Source: Paenibacillus artemisiicola
GTDB lineage: Bacteria; Bacillota; Bacilli; Paenibacillales; Paenibacillaceae
Direction: 5' to 3'
NCBI RefSeq assembly: GCF_017652985.1
Contig: NZ_JAGGDJ010000028.1
Location: forward strand, 1 to 64,000
Length of the DNA stretch: 64,000 bases
Both the position numbers and the translations under genes were made by a program. Shown here piece after piece: positions 23,917 through 32,935 of the stretch; position 1 is the first letter of the stretch, and each line of letters opens with the position of its first letter. The notes below the pieces were generated by a model. It ran no database searches and had not been told where the DNA came from. It saw only the letters and a program-made list of their open reading frames with translations.

Positions 23917-25639
23917 TCGCCCTCGCCTCCTTGCCGGTCTGCGACCGGTAAATTTCCTGATACGTCCGGCAGGTCCGCATCAGCTCGTCATGCTTGCCGG
24001 AGCCCACGATCTCGCCGTTGTCGAGCACGACGATCCGGTCGGCGTCCATGACGGACGTCATGCGCTGCGCGATCAGGAGGCAGGTCAAGCCTTCGGCGTA
24101 TTCCCGCAGCGCCGCCTTGATGCGCGTCTCGGTCGCCGCGTCGACGGCGCTCGTGCAATCGTCGAGGATCAGAATCGCCGGCTGGCGCACGAGCGCCCGC
24201 GCGATGGACAAGCGCTGCTTCTGGCCGCCGGACAGGTTGACGCCGCCTTGGCCGAGCTTCGTGTCGTAGCCGTCGGGAGACGCGGCGATGAATTCATGGG
24301 CCTGCGCCATCTTGGCGGCCCGGACCATTTCCTCCTCCGTGGCGTCCTCCTTGCCCCAGAGCAGGTTGTCGCGGATCGTGCCGGTGAACAGCACCGTCTT
24401 CTGCGGCACGATCGCGATCCTCTCGCGCAGCCGCTTCGGCTCGACGTCGCGCACGTCCGTCCCGTCGACCTCCACCGTGCCGGCAGCCGCGTCGTAGAAG
24501 CGCGGAATGAGGGAGACGAGCGTGGTCTTGCCCGAGCCCGTCGACCCGATGATGCCGATCGTCTCGCCCGGCCGGCAGTCCAGCGTGACGTCGCGCAGCA
24601 CGGCATCCGTGCCGCCGTACGCGAACGACACGCCCTTGAACGAGACGCTGCCCGCCGCCTGCGGCTTGGCCGCCGCGCCGTCCTTCCAGGTCATGTCGTC
24701 GCGCTCCGCGAATACTTCGCCGATCCGCTCCGACGACGCTTTCGCCCGGACGAACAGGTTGAACACGTTGGAGATCATGAGCAGCGAGAACAGGATTTGC
24801 GTCATGTAGTTGATGAACGCGATGATATGACCGACCTGCATGTGGCCCTGGTCGACCCGCTGGCCGCCGATCCAGATGACCGCGACGATGCCGAAGTTGA
24901 CCGTCAGCATGATGCCCGGACTGAAGATGGACATCATCCGCATGGCGCGCGCGGTGATCTCCCGGTACGACCGGTTCACGCCGCCGAATTTGTCCGTCTC
25001 GAACTCGAACCGGTTGAACGCCTTGACGACGCGCACGCCGGACAAGTATTCGCGGGAGACGCCGTTCAGCCGGTCGAGCGCCTTCTGCACGCGCGAAAAC
25101 AGCGGAAAGCCGATCCGCATGTTGCAGACGATCAGGACCGCCACCATCGGCACGACGACGGCGAGCACGACCGACAGCGGCGGATTCAGCCGGATCGCCA
25201 TGATGAGGCTGCCGAGACAGATGAGCGGCGACTTGACGAAGATCCGCATCAAGCCGTTCGTAAAGTTCTGCAGCTGGGTGACGTCGTTGGTGAGCCGGGT
25301 GACGAGAGACGCGCGGTCGAACTTGTCGATGCTCGTGAAGCTCAGCGTCTGAATCTTGCGGAACAGATCCGACCGCAGCTTGGTGCCGAAGTTGAGCGAC
25401 ACGTGGCTGGAGATGACGTTGCGCATCGTGGCGGCCACCGCCCCGAACGCGGTGACGAGCAGCATGTACCCGCCGAAGCGGAAGACGTAGTTCAGGTCCT
25501 TGTTCTGCACCCCGACGTCGATGATGCGCGACATGAGCGTCGGCTGCAGCAGGTCGCAAAGCGCTTCCAGCGTCAAAAACAGGATCGCCGCGGCGAACGG
25601 CTTGCCGAACCGCCGCAAATATGGACTCAAGTAACGCAA
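23909..25639 (-). CDS. ABC exporter half-transporter A (multidrug type)
   Basis: A 576-residue ABC exporter half: six helices (about 15-310) and an ATPase with Walker A GSTGSGKTT, Q-loop AIVPQKTVLFTG, signature LSGGQKQ and Walker B ILILDDCTSAVD. The residue after Walker B is Asp rather than Glu, which marks a degenerate catalytic site as in many heterodimeric exporters. I start it at the TTG at 25639, which follows AAGGGAG and matches the usual MRYLSPYL-type beginning; the longer frame to 25843 adds a charged, non-homologous stretch. Stop and next start overlap. Confidence 0.9.
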   Translation of the reverse strand: MRYLSPYLRRFGKPFAAAILFLTLEALCDLLQPTLMSRIIDVGVQNKDLNYVFRFGGYMLLVTAFGAVAATMRNVISSHVSLNFGTKLRSDLFRKIQTLSFTSIDKFDRASLVTRLTNDVTQLQNFTNGLMRIFVKSPLICLGSLIMAIRLNPPLSVVLAVVVPMVAVLIVCNMRIGFPLFSRVQKALDRLNGVSREYLSGVRVVKAFNRFEFETDKFGGVNRSYREITARAMRMMSIFSPGIMLTVNFGIVAVIWIGGQRVDQGHMQVGHIIAFINYMTQILFSLLMISNVFNLFVRAKASSERIGEVFAERDDMTWKDGAAAKPQAAGSVSFKGVSFAYGGTDAVLRDVTLDCRPGETIGIIGSTGSGKTTLVSLIPRFYDAAAGTVEVDGTDVRDVEPKRLRERIAIVPQKTVLFTGTIRDNLLWGKEDATEEEMVRAAKMAQAHEFIAASPDGYDTKLGQGGVNLSGGQKQRLSIARALVRQPAILILDDCTSAVDAATETRIKAALREYAEGLTCLLIAQRMTSVMDADRIVVLDNGEIVGSGKHDELMRTCRTYQEIYRSQTGKEARANV

Positions 25640-25927
25640 GCGCAGGACTCCCTTGCCGATTGAATGGTCTGCTTCATTCCTACTTTTCGCAATCCGACGT
25701 GGCGACTCTTCTTCCGATTCTTCCTCCGGCTTCTTCTTCCGGCGTTCTTCCGATTTTCCTCCCGGACGCCTTCCGGCCTCCCTGCAAAGCCGCTCTTCGT
25801 GCTGCCCGCTTCCGCCCCGCTTCCGCGCGGGGACGCCATCCACCGTCTGCCGTGTCCGCTCTTATACTTCTCATTATAACTTGTGGTACGATAGGAAGGA
25901 AATGAAACCGCAAAGGAGCGTGCGACC

Positions 25928-27166
25928 ATGAAAGAAGAACTGTTGAACCGATTCACTTCATACATAACGATCGACACCCAATCCGACGACGACAGCGAAA
26001 CCTGCCCTTCCACCGCGGGCCAATGGGACCTGGCGCGGCATCTCGAGCGCGAGCTGAAGGAGATCGGCCTGACGGAAGTAACCTTGGACGAGAACGGCTA
26101 CGTCATGGCGACGCTGCCGGCGAACACGGACAACGAAGGCGTGCCGACGATCGGCTTCATCGCCCACATGGACACCGCGACGGACTTCACCGGCGCCGGC
26201 GTCAAGCGCCAGGTCGTCGAGAACTACGACGGCGGCGACATCGTGCTGAACCGCGGGCTGAACATCGTGCTCTCGCCGCGCGAGTTCCCGGAGCTGGTCA
26301 ACTACAAAGGCCAGACGCTCGTCACGACCGACGGCACGACGCTGCTCGGCGCCGACGACAAGGCGGGCATCACCGAGATCGTCACCGCCATGGCGTATCT
26401 GGTTCAACGCCCGGAGATCAAGCACGGCCGCATTCGCGTCGCGTTCACGCCGGACGAAGAGATCGGACGCGGCCCGCATAAGTTCGACGTCGCCGCCTTC
26501 GGCGCGGACTTCGCCTACACGATGGACGGCGGCCCGCTCGGCGAGCTGGAGTACGAGAGCTTCAACGCCGCCCAGGCGGTCCTGACGTTCAAGGGCGTCA
26601 ACGTGCATCCCGGCACGGCGAAGGGCAAGATGATCCATTCCGCCAAAATCGCCATGGCGTTCCACGACCGCCTGCCCGCGGGCGAAGCGCCGGAGTTTAC
26701 CGAGGGGTACGAAGGGTTCTACCATCTGATCTCGTTTCAGGGCAACACGGAGCAGACGAAGCTCGTCTACATCATCCGCGACCACGACAAGGAGCTCTTC
26801 GCGCACCGCAAGGCGACCGTCGAAGCGATCGCGGGCGAGTTCCGCCAGACGTACGGCGAGGACCGCATCGTGCTTGAGCTGAAGGACCAGTACTACAACA
26901 TGCGCGAGAAAATCGAGCCGGTCAAATACATCGTCGACATCGCCCACGAAGCGATGACGAACCTCGGCATCGCGCCGATCGTCAAAGCGATCCGCGGCGG
27001 CACGGACGGCTCCCAGCTGTCGTACATGGGCCTGCCGACGCCGAATATTTTCGCCGGCGGGGAGAACTTCCACGGCAAGTTCGAATACGTCTCCCTCGAG
27101 ACGATGCAGAAGGCGACGGAGGTCATCGTGGAAATCGCGAAGCTGGTGGAGCGGCGCGGCCAATAG
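25928..27166 (+). CDS. pepT: Peptidase T (tripeptidase, M20B)
   Basis: A 412-residue zinc aminotripeptidase, cytosolic, releasing N-terminal residues from tripeptides. Motifs: AHMDTATDF (about 78-86, metal His and Asp), TTLLGADDKAGI (about 138-149, bridging Asp) and FTPDEEIGRG (about 175-184, catalytic Glu pair). Length equals the family norm (about 410). AAAGGAG precedes the ATG. It is divergent from the ABC exporter pair and ends at a bidirectional terminator. Confidence 0.95.
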   Translation: MKEELLNRFTSYITIDTQSDDDSETCPSTAGQWDLARHLERELKEIGLTEVTLDENGYVMATLPANTDNEGVPTIGFIAHMDTATDFTGAGVKRQVVENYDGGDIVLNRGLNIVLSPREFPELVNYKGQTLVTTDGTTLLGADDKAGITEIVTAMAYLVQRPEIKHGRIRVAFTPDEEIGRGPHKFDVAAFGADFAYTMDGGPLGELEYESFNAAQAVLTFKGVNVHPGTAKGKMIHSAKIAMAFHDRLPAGEAPEFTEGYEGFYHLISFQGNTEQTKLVYIIRDHDKELFAHRKATVEAIAGEFRQTYGEDRIVLELKDQYYNMREKIEPVKYIVDIAHEAMTNLGIAPIVKAIRGGTDGSQLSYMGLPTPNIFAGGENFHGKFEYVSLETMQKATEVIVEIAKLVERRGQ

Positions 27167-27179
27167 CGAAAACGGCACC

Positions 27180-27335
27180 GCCGGCGACGTACGTCGCGAG
27201 CGGCGAACGTGTATGGCCGGTGCGCGGCGCAACCGGCGAACGCGCATGGCCGGCGAACGGCGGACGCGCGGCGCAACCGGCGGACGCGGCGAACGGCGCG
27301 TCCGGCGCACGCGTAAGGCCGAGCGGCGGACGCGC
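27180..27335. repeat. GC-rich minisatellite of 16-17 bp units
   Basis: Degenerate copies of units like GGCGAACGCGCATGGCC and GGTGCGCGGCGCAACC fill the pepT downstream region up to the terminator. No gene visible. Confidence 0.6.
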
Positions 27336-27397
27336 GTCAAGACCGTGCCTTGGGCACCATACACGCCATACATGCCACTAAAGCCATACAAGCAAAA

Positions 27398-27426
27398 AAA
27401 GATGCCGGGTCGCCCCCGGCATCTTT
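27398..27426. terminator. Bidirectional terminator between pepT and the minus-strand operon
   Basis: AAAGATGCCGGG (27398-27409), 5-nt loop, CCCGGCATCTTT (27415-27426), with A-run before and TTTTATTT after. Confidence 0.85.
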
Positions 27427-27441
27427 TATTTCGTTTCACGC

Positions 27442-28353
27442 CTATCCTGCCGAGCCGCCGCTTGCCGGCGGCTCTTCGCCTTCGCCGTCCGGCTCCAAGC
27501 GCTCGCTCTCGTACATCAGCAGCGCCCCGCGGCCGTCGTCCGGCACCGCGTACAGCCGGAGCCGATCCCCCGCGCGCTCCAGGAAGACCGGGTTGCGCGT
27601 CAGCACGTGGCCCCCGGGCGAATATAACGCGACCGGCACCTCATGGACCGCCGCGAGCGTATCCAAGTCGACCAGCGCCAGGCCGCCCAGCTCGTACGGC
27701 GCGGAGCCGCCCTCCGCGGGACCCGGCGCCGGCAGCTCGGCGATGCCGCTCAGGAGCAGCTGCCCGCCGCCCGCGTAATGGCCGTCCTGGTAGTCGACGA
27801 AGTGGCTGCCGTTGGCTTTCGCGCGCAGCAGCCGCCCCGTCCGGTCCCACTCGTAGAAGACGCGCGAGCCCCAGCTGTAGCCGACGAGCCGGCCGCTTCG
27901 GCCGTCGCAGGCCACGCCGCCGACGTGGTCCGGCACGCGGAACGCTTCCTCCGCCTCCAGCGTGCGCGGATCGACGCGGTAGACGATCGCCCGGCTGTGC
28001 GGCCGGTATTCGGCGACCGGCACCCACAGGCTTTCGCCGTCGTAGTCGAGGCCGCCCGGATGGTACTGGTCGCCCTCGCCGAGCGTCGTCTCCCGCACGA
28101 GCCGCCCCGCGCCGTCGAAGACGAACAGGCGGCCGATTCCCTTGCCCGGCGAACGGTCGTGACCGTCCGCCCGGTTCGCCTCGCGAACGGGGGCCTCGGT
28201 CAGCTCGACCGAGGACAAGTAATACAGATCGCCGATCCGGATCATGCCTTGGGCGTGGCCGTTGTCGAACTGCAGGCCGATCTCGGCCCGCTTCTCCCAA
28301 GCCGTGCCGCGCGTCAGCTTCCGGAACAACGCGGTCAGCCGCGGATCCTCCAT
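27442..28353 (-). CDS. Predicted beta-propeller protein (DUF6454-like)
   Basis: A 303-residue protein with no signal peptide. Blade-like repeats are suggested by recurrent segments such as QGMIRIGDLYYLSSVE, GRLFVFDGAGRLVRET and IVYRVDPRTLEAEE, a pattern like NHL/strictosidine-synthase-type propellers; it resembles proteins named DUF6454, but this is from memory and not checked. The C-terminus is a low-complexity acidic/glycine tail. The GGGAGG site lies 9 nt before the ATG. It is the last gene of the minus-strand transporter operon. Function unknown. Confidence 0.7.
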   Translation of the reverse strand: MEDPRLTALFRKLTRGTAWEKRAEIGLQFDNGHAQGMIRIGDLYYLSSVELTEAPVREANRADGHDRSPGKGIGRLFVFDGAGRLVRETTLGEGDQYHPGGLDYDGESLWVPVAEYRPHSRAIVYRVDPRTLEAEEAFRVPDHVGGVACDGRSGRLVGYSWGSRVFYEWDRTGRLLRAKANGSHFVDYQDGHYAGGGQLLLSGIAELPAPGPAEGGSAPYELGGLALVDLDTLAAVHEVPVALYSPGGHVLTRNPVFLERAGDRLRLYAVPDDGRGALLMYESERLEPDGEGEEPPASGGSAG

Positions 28354-28429
28354 AGCGTCAATCCTCCCGATGTCGTATGTGCATGCATGCCTCGTTCGCC
28401 ACCATTATAACCCGGCCGCGGCCGCGCGC

Positions 28430-29311
28430 CTACGCCCGCGGATACGCCAATTCGTACCGCGCGCCCGCGATCCAGGCGCCACGCTCGAAGTCCCGGCCGC
28501 GCACGACGACGCGGCCGCGGTACACCTCGACGTCGTAGCCTTGGCTGCCTTCCTTGCGCTCGTCCGCGTCCGTCCACAGGTACGCGACCGAAGCGGCGTT
28601 GAACATCGGCGGCAGCGCCTCGTCCCCCGCGAAGTGGTTATGGGCCGCTTCCATCTCCCAATGCGTATGCCCCGTGAACAAAATCGCGCCGCCGCGATGC
28701 TTGGCGAGCACCGCCTTCAGCTCCGCGTCCTGCACGACGCCGTGCCAGTTTTGCCCCGTCCGGGAGCCGGCTACGGTGTCCAGCAAGGGCTGATGCAGGA
28801 AGACGAACGCGGGCAGCCGCGAAGACGCGCCCTCGTCCAGCTTCGCCGCGAGCCAGGCGAGCTGCTCGCCGGACAGCGACGCGTGCAGCTCGTGGTTCGT
28901 CTCGGTGCCGAGGAAAATAAAATGAACCCCTTCGATCCAATGATCGTGATACGGCGCGGGCATCTCCGTCGCGGACAAGAAGTTCGCGATGCGGGATTCC
29001 CAGACGCCGAAGCGAACGTCGTGGTTCCCCGTCGTCAGCCGCAGCTCGGGCAGCCGCGCCCGGTGCGCGTCCCAGATATGCCGAAACGCGGCGTATTCGT
29101 CCGGGAAGCCGTGATCGGTTACGTCCCCGACGTGCATGATGCCGGCGCTGTCCGGCGCCGTCGCGGCGATATCCGCCAGCGCCCGCGCCAGGCGGCGGTT
29201 ATAGAGATGATCTCCGTCCGCACGGACATGCGTATCCGTGATGACCTGAAACCGGAGCAGCCGCTCCTCGGACCGCGCGTCTCCTTTCGCTTCCGGACCG
29301 TTCGCTTCCAT
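28430..29311 (-). CDS. Calcineurin-like metallophosphoesterase
   Basis: A 293-residue two-metal phosphoesterase. All signature blocks are present: DTHVRADGD near residue 25, HVGDVTDHG (about 60-68), TTGNHDV (about 93-99), and GHTHWE (about 220-225). Members hydrolyse phosphomonoesters or diesters, including cyclic nucleotides and glycerophosphodiesters. No signal peptide, so it acts in the cytosol. It lies 18 bp after the SMR gene in a transporter operon whose binding protein is UgpB-like, which fits breakdown of an imported phosphodiester (inference). Confidence 0.87.
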   Translation of the reverse strand: MEANGPEAKGDARSEERLLRFQVITDTHVRADGDHLYNRRLARALADIAATAPDSAGIMHVGDVTDHGFPDEYAAFRHIWDAHRARLPELRLTTGNHDVRFGVWESRIANFLSATEMPAPYHDHWIEGVHFIFLGTETNHELHASLSGEQLAWLAAKLDEGASSRLPAFVFLHQPLLDTVAGSRTGQNWHGVVQDAELKAVLAKHRGGAILFTGHTHWEMEAAHNHFAGDEALPPMFNAASVAYLWTDADERKEGSQGYDVEVYRGRVVVRGRDFERGAWIAGARYELAYPRA

Positions 29312-29329
29312 CGTTCCGCTCCCCCTTCG

Positions 29330-29653
29330 TTAATGCCCGTTTTGACTTATATTCAAGCCGATGACCCCGGCGACGATCACGCCGATCCAGAGCAGCGAGG
29401 ACATCGGCAGCTTTTCCCCGAACACGAAATACCCGGCGATCGCGATGAGCACGATCCCGACGCCCGACCACACCGCGTATACCAAGCTGACTTCCAAGTA
29501 GCCGAGCGCGAAATTCAGCAGCGTAAAGCTCGCTCCGTAAAACAAAAACATCAACACGGAAGGCACGACGCGGGTAAAGCTCTCCGATAGCTTCATGGAC
29601 ACGGTGCCGGACAGCTCAAGCGCGATCGCGAGGCCCAGCAGCAGCCACCCCAT
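29330..29653 (-). CDS. Small multidrug resistance (SMR/EmrE-like) transporter
   Basis: A 107-residue protein with four membrane helices. The essential membrane Glu is at position 13 (LAIALELSGT), and the third and fourth helices carry YAVWSGVGIV and GVIVAGVIGLN, as in EmrE/QacE proteins. These export quaternary ammonium compounds or, in some cases, choline and betaine, in exchange for protons. The ATG at 29653 has a GGGGGAAAC site. It appears as a single gene, so it probably works as a homodimer. Its place inside an importer operon is unusual. Confidence 0.9.
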   Translation of the reverse strand: MGWLLLGLAIALELSGTVSMKLSESFTRVVPSVLMFLFYGASFTLLNFALGYLEVSLVYAVWSGVGIVLIAIAGYFVFGEKLPMSSLLWIGVIVAGVIGLNISQNGH

Positions 29654-29667
29654 GCCGTTTCCCCCTC

Positions 29668-30450
29668 TCATGATTCGCCTTCCAGGACGGCAAGCTCGCC
29701 GTAGGAGACGATTATCGCGTCCGCGTCCGCCAGCAGCTCCGCGCCCGCGCCGTCCGGACCCGCAATGCCGATCGCCAGCGCCGCGCCGGCCGCCTTGGCC
29801 ATGCGCATGTCGCCGTTCGTATCGCCGATGACCGCGACCCGCGAACAGGGCAGCCCCAGCTTCCCGCACGCCAGCTCGACCATATCCGGAAACGGCTTGC
29901 CGCGTTCCGTCCGGTCCGCCCCGATGCAGACGTCGAAATAATGCCCGAAGCCCAGCCAGCCGAGATGCTCGAGCGCCGTCTCCGTCTCGTCCGCCGTCAC
30001 GACGCCGAGCGCGAGGCCGGCGCGGCGGCATTGCGCCAGGAACGCGGCGACGCCTTCCAGCGGCTTCACCGTCCGGCCCTGCGCCAGCCGCTCGTTGGCG
30101 TACGAGGCGCATTCCCGGGCGAGCACCTTCGCCTCGGCCCAAGAAAGTCCCGACCGGTAGCCCTGCCACGTCAGCACCGCCAGCAATTCGCCGACCGTCC
30201 CCATCGCGAGCGGTCCGTTGCGGTCGTAATCCGTCATCTCCCCGTCCGCCGAGCGGCGGGTTCCCCATAATGTGTCCGAATCCACTTCGATCGGCCGCAG
30301 TTTCCTCGCTTCAAGCTCATGGGAGAACCGGGCGAGCAGCTGCTCGCTCCAGTTCCCCCACGTGTACACAAAGTCCAGCAGCGTGCCGTCTTTGTCGAAC
30401 AAAATCGCTTGAACCGGAACCTCTGCGCCCGCTGCGCGCAATAGCGCCAT
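29668..30450 (-). CDS. HAD-family phosphatase (phosphoglycolate phosphatase-like)
   Basis: A 260-residue HAD hydrolase with motif I LFDKDGTLLDF (about 17-27), motif II GVVTAD (about 148-153), a conserved Lys in RGKPFPD (about 183-189) and motif IV VIGDTNGDM (about 208-216). It likely removes phosphate from a small metabolite. AAGGAGG lies 8 nt before the ATG. It is 15 bp downstream of the binding-protein gene, so it probably acts on the imported compound or a product of it. Confidence 0.87.
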   Translation of the reverse strand: MALLRAAGAEVPVQAILFDKDGTLLDFVYTWGNWSEQLLARFSHELEARKLRPIEVDSDTLWGTRRSADGEMTDYDRNGPLAMGTVGELLAVLTWQGYRSGLSWAEAKVLARECASYANERLAQGRTVKPLEGVAAFLAQCRRAGLALGVVTADETETALEHLGWLGFGHYFDVCIGADRTERGKPFPDMVELACGKLGLPCSRVAVIGDTNGDMRMAKAAGAALAIGIAGPDGAGAELLADADAIIVSYGELAVLEGES

Positions 30451-30465
30451 GCGCGGGCCCTCCTT

Positions 30466-31869
30466 TTACTTGTTCAGTTTGTCCATCTCTCGCTGCGCCG
30501 TCTCCTTGGCTTCCTTCAGGACCTTCTCCGCCGGCTCGCCCGAGATTTGCAGCTTGTCCGCCGCGACCTTGAGCGCGTCGGTGATTTTGCCGCCGGTCGG
30601 ATCCTGGAACGGCTTGGACGCGTGCGCCGCCTGCTTGAGCGGAATCGTGCTCTGCGGATTCGCCTTGCTGAACTCGACGAACGCCGGATCGTCCAGCGCG
30701 GACTGACGTACCGCGATATACCCAGTGTTCATCGACCAGAACGCCGTGTTCTCCGGGCTCATGAAGAACGCGAACCATTCCAGCGCCGCCTTCTGCTGCT
30801 CCGGGCTCGCCTTCGCCGGAATGCCCGCGAGGATCGCCTGCGCGACCGGCTTGCCCGGGCCCGCGCCTTCCCAGCCCGGCTGCTCTATCGCCGCCAGCTG
30901 CGTGAAGTCCAGGTCGCCTTGGTCGCCGCTCGAGCCGGTGTAGCCGGCCGCTTGGCCCTTCATGACGTCGTCGATCGTCTGGTACCAATATTCCCAGCCT
31001 TGGCCGCCGGAGTGGATGCGCATCGTCTTGTCGTCGAAGATCGTCTTGCGGAAGAAGTCCCACGTCGAGATCCATTCCGGCGAGTCGATCAGGACCGTCT
31101 TGCCGTCGTCGCTCAGGATCTTGCCGCCCTTGCCGTAGGCGGCGTCGATCATGTTGTCCGCGCCCCACATCGGCTCCCAGCCGTAGAACGTCGTCTTGCC
31201 GCCGCTCTTGACCGCCATCTTGTCCGCCGCCTTCGCCAGCGCTTCCCACGTGGTCAGCTCTTCGGGCTTGATGCCGCTCTTCTCGAGCGCGTCCTTGCGG
31301 TAGTACATGACCTGCGTCGTGCCGTACATCGGCAGGAAATACTGCTTGCCGTCGACCTGGCCCTGCTCGAGGAAGGTCGGGACGACGTCGTCCTTATTGA
31401 AGTCCGGCAGCGCGGCGAGCAGATCGTCGATCGGGGCGTAATAGCCCTTGCGCGCCCAGTCGACGTTGGAGGACAGGACGGCGGCCGGCACGTCGCCCGA
31501 CGCGATCGCGGCCTGCAGCTTCTTCTCCGTCTCGCTGTAGTCGGCCTGCACGACCGGCTTCACGATGACGTCCTGCTGGGACGCGTTGAACTTGTCGATC
31601 AGCTTCTGCATGTTCTCGCCCAGCTTGCCGCCGAGCCCGTACCAGAATTCGATCGTGACCGGTTCCTTGGCCGGCTCGGCCGCGTTCCCGGCGGAAGCGT
31701 CCGCCGACTCGTTCGCCGGCTGCGCGTTCGCCGCGTTGTTCGCGGGCTCCTGGCCGTTCGAGCCGGCCGCGCTGCCGTTCCCGTTCCCGCTCCCGGCCGC
31801 GCCGCATGCCGTCAGCACCAGAAAAGACGTTAACAAAAGACCCGCCGCTGTTGATTTCATCGTCACCAT
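30466..31869 (-). CDS. ABC transporter substrate-binding lipoprotein (UgpB-like)
   Basis: A 467-residue extracellular binding protein. The signal ends in a lipobox (VLTAC, Cys at about 22), followed by a Gly/Asn/Ala-rich linker to about residue 65. The mature start IEFWYGLGGKLGENM with FNASQQDV resembles the IPFWHSMEGELGKEV opening of UgpB, the glycerol-3-phosphate/glycerophosphodiester binding protein. I chose the ATG at 31869 because GGAGG is 8 nt before it. It lies downstream of its two permease genes; no ATPase gene is present. Confidence 0.9.
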   Translation of the reverse strand: MVTMKSTAAGLLLTSFLVLTACGAAGSGNGNGSAAGSNGQEPANNAANAQPANESADASAGNAAEPAKEPVTIEFWYGLGGKLGENMQKLIDKFNASQQDVIVKPVVQADYSETEKKLQAAIASGDVPAAVLSSNVDWARKGYYAPIDDLLAALPDFNKDDVVPTFLEQGQVDGKQYFLPMYGTTQVMYYRKDALEKSGIKPEELTTWEALAKAADKMAVKSGGKTTFYGWEPMWGADNMIDAAYGKGGKILSDDGKTVLIDSPEWISTWDFFRKTIFDDKTMRIHSGGQGWEYWYQTIDDVMKGQAAGYTGSSGDQGDLDFTQLAAIEQPGWEGAGPGKPVAQAILAGIPAKASPEQQKAALEWFAFFMSPENTAFWSMNTGYIAVRQSALDDPAFVEFSKANPQSTIPLKQAAHASKPFQDPTGGKITDALKVAADKLQISGEPAEKVLKEAKETAQREMDKLNK

Positions 31870-31981
31870 GTTCATTTCCTCCACCTTTTCTTTTTTTTTC
31901 GAATTCAATGTCCGTTTCCCTTTTGCTTGCCTCTCTTGCTCTCGGGTTCGCCGCTTGTTTCCGCTTGCTATCGAACCTATC

Positions 31982-32060
31982 CTTTGCTTTCCGACTCTAG
32001 CTTTTGCTTTCCGACCTTAGCCCTTGCTTTCCGATTCTAGCTTTGCTTTTCGATTCTAGC
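31982..32060. repeat. 20-bp tandem repeat between permease and binding-protein genes
   Basis: Four successive units of about 20 bp, each like CCTTTGCTTTCCGACTCTAG, run from 31982 to 32060 and overlap the stop codon of the permease gene at 32056. The rest of the 31870-32055 gap is similar decayed sequence. Confidence 0.8.
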
Positions 32061-32898
32061 CTTTGCTGGCGCCCGCCGACAGGTTGACGCTCTGGATGAT
32101 CGTCTTTTGCGTCAGCACGAAGATGACCAGGAGCGGCGCGATCGTGAACGCGCTGGCCGCCATGATGAGCGGCCATTTCAATCCGTACGCACCCCCTTCC
32201 ACGAAGAAGCTCCGCAGTCCGGCCGACACGAGCTGCAAATTCGGATCCTTCGTGATGAGCATCGGCCAGAAGTAGTTGTTGTACTGCTCGATGAACGTGA
32301 TGAGCGCCAGGACGGCGAAGGACGCCCGGGTCAGCGGAATGAGCACGGTCCACAAAATGCGGACATGCGACGCTCCGTCGATCTGGCCGGCCTCGACCAT
32401 CTCGTGCGACACCTGCAGGAACGATTGCCGGATCAGGAAGATCGAGAAAATGCTCACGCAGTTCGACAGGATCAATCCGCCGTACGTGTTCAGCAGATGC
32501 AGCTTCCCGAGAATGATGTAGCCGGGCAAATACACCGCCGTCGCCGGAATCATGTAGCCGATCAGAATGAGCGAGGTGAACGCGCCCTTCAGGCGGAATT
32601 TCATGTGCGTGAGCGCGTACGCCATCATCCCCGAGTTGACGACTTGGATCGCGACGATCGCGGCGGCGACGAAAATGCTGTTGCCCATGTACCGGGCGAA
32701 CGGCGCGGCGGCCCAGGCGTCGCGGAAGTTGCTCCACATCGGGTCGTGCGGCCACAGGGTCGGGGGAAATCGAAAGATTTCGTCGTTCGTTTTGAGCGCG
32801 CTCGTGACCATCCAGTAGAACGGAAACGCCATGAGCAGCGCCAGCGCGGCAACGATCAGGTAATGCGCGGAAGCGCCCAGCTTCCTCCAAGCCGACAT
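32056..32898 (-). CDS. ABC sugar-type transporter permease (MalG/UgpE-like)
   Basis: A 280-residue inner-membrane permease with six helices. The EAA loop that contacts the ATPase is visible as EAGQIDGASHVRILWTVLIP (about 190-209). It pairs with the neighbouring MalF-type permease and the UgpB-like binding protein. It probably borrows an MsmX/UgpC-type ATPase encoded elsewhere, for example at 39122-40291. A GGAGAGG-type site precedes the ATG. Confidence 0.9.
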   Translation of the reverse strand: MSAWRKLGASAHYLIVAALALLMAFPFYWMVTSALKTNDEIFRFPPTLWPHDPMWSNFRDAWAAAPFARYMGNSIFVAAAIVAIQVVNSGMMAYALTHMKFRLKGAFTSLILIGYMIPATAVYLPGYIILGKLHLLNTYGGLILSNCVSIFSIFLIRQSFLQVSHEMVEAGQIDGASHVRILWTVLIPLTRASFAVLALITFIEQYNNYFWPMLITKDPNLQLVSAGLRSFFVEGGAYGLKWPLIMAASAFTIAPLLVIFVLTQKTIIQSVNLSAGASKG

Positions 32899-32935
32899 GC
32901 GAATGCTCCTCTCCTGTCCGAAAGTCGGATTAATC

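Noticed and set aside
25862..25892. Promoter for pepT with TTATAC and TACGAT boxes
   Set aside because: Spacing of 19 nt and weak boxes; a TATAAT on the opposite strand is equally plausible but lacks a good -35, so neither is listed as a feature.
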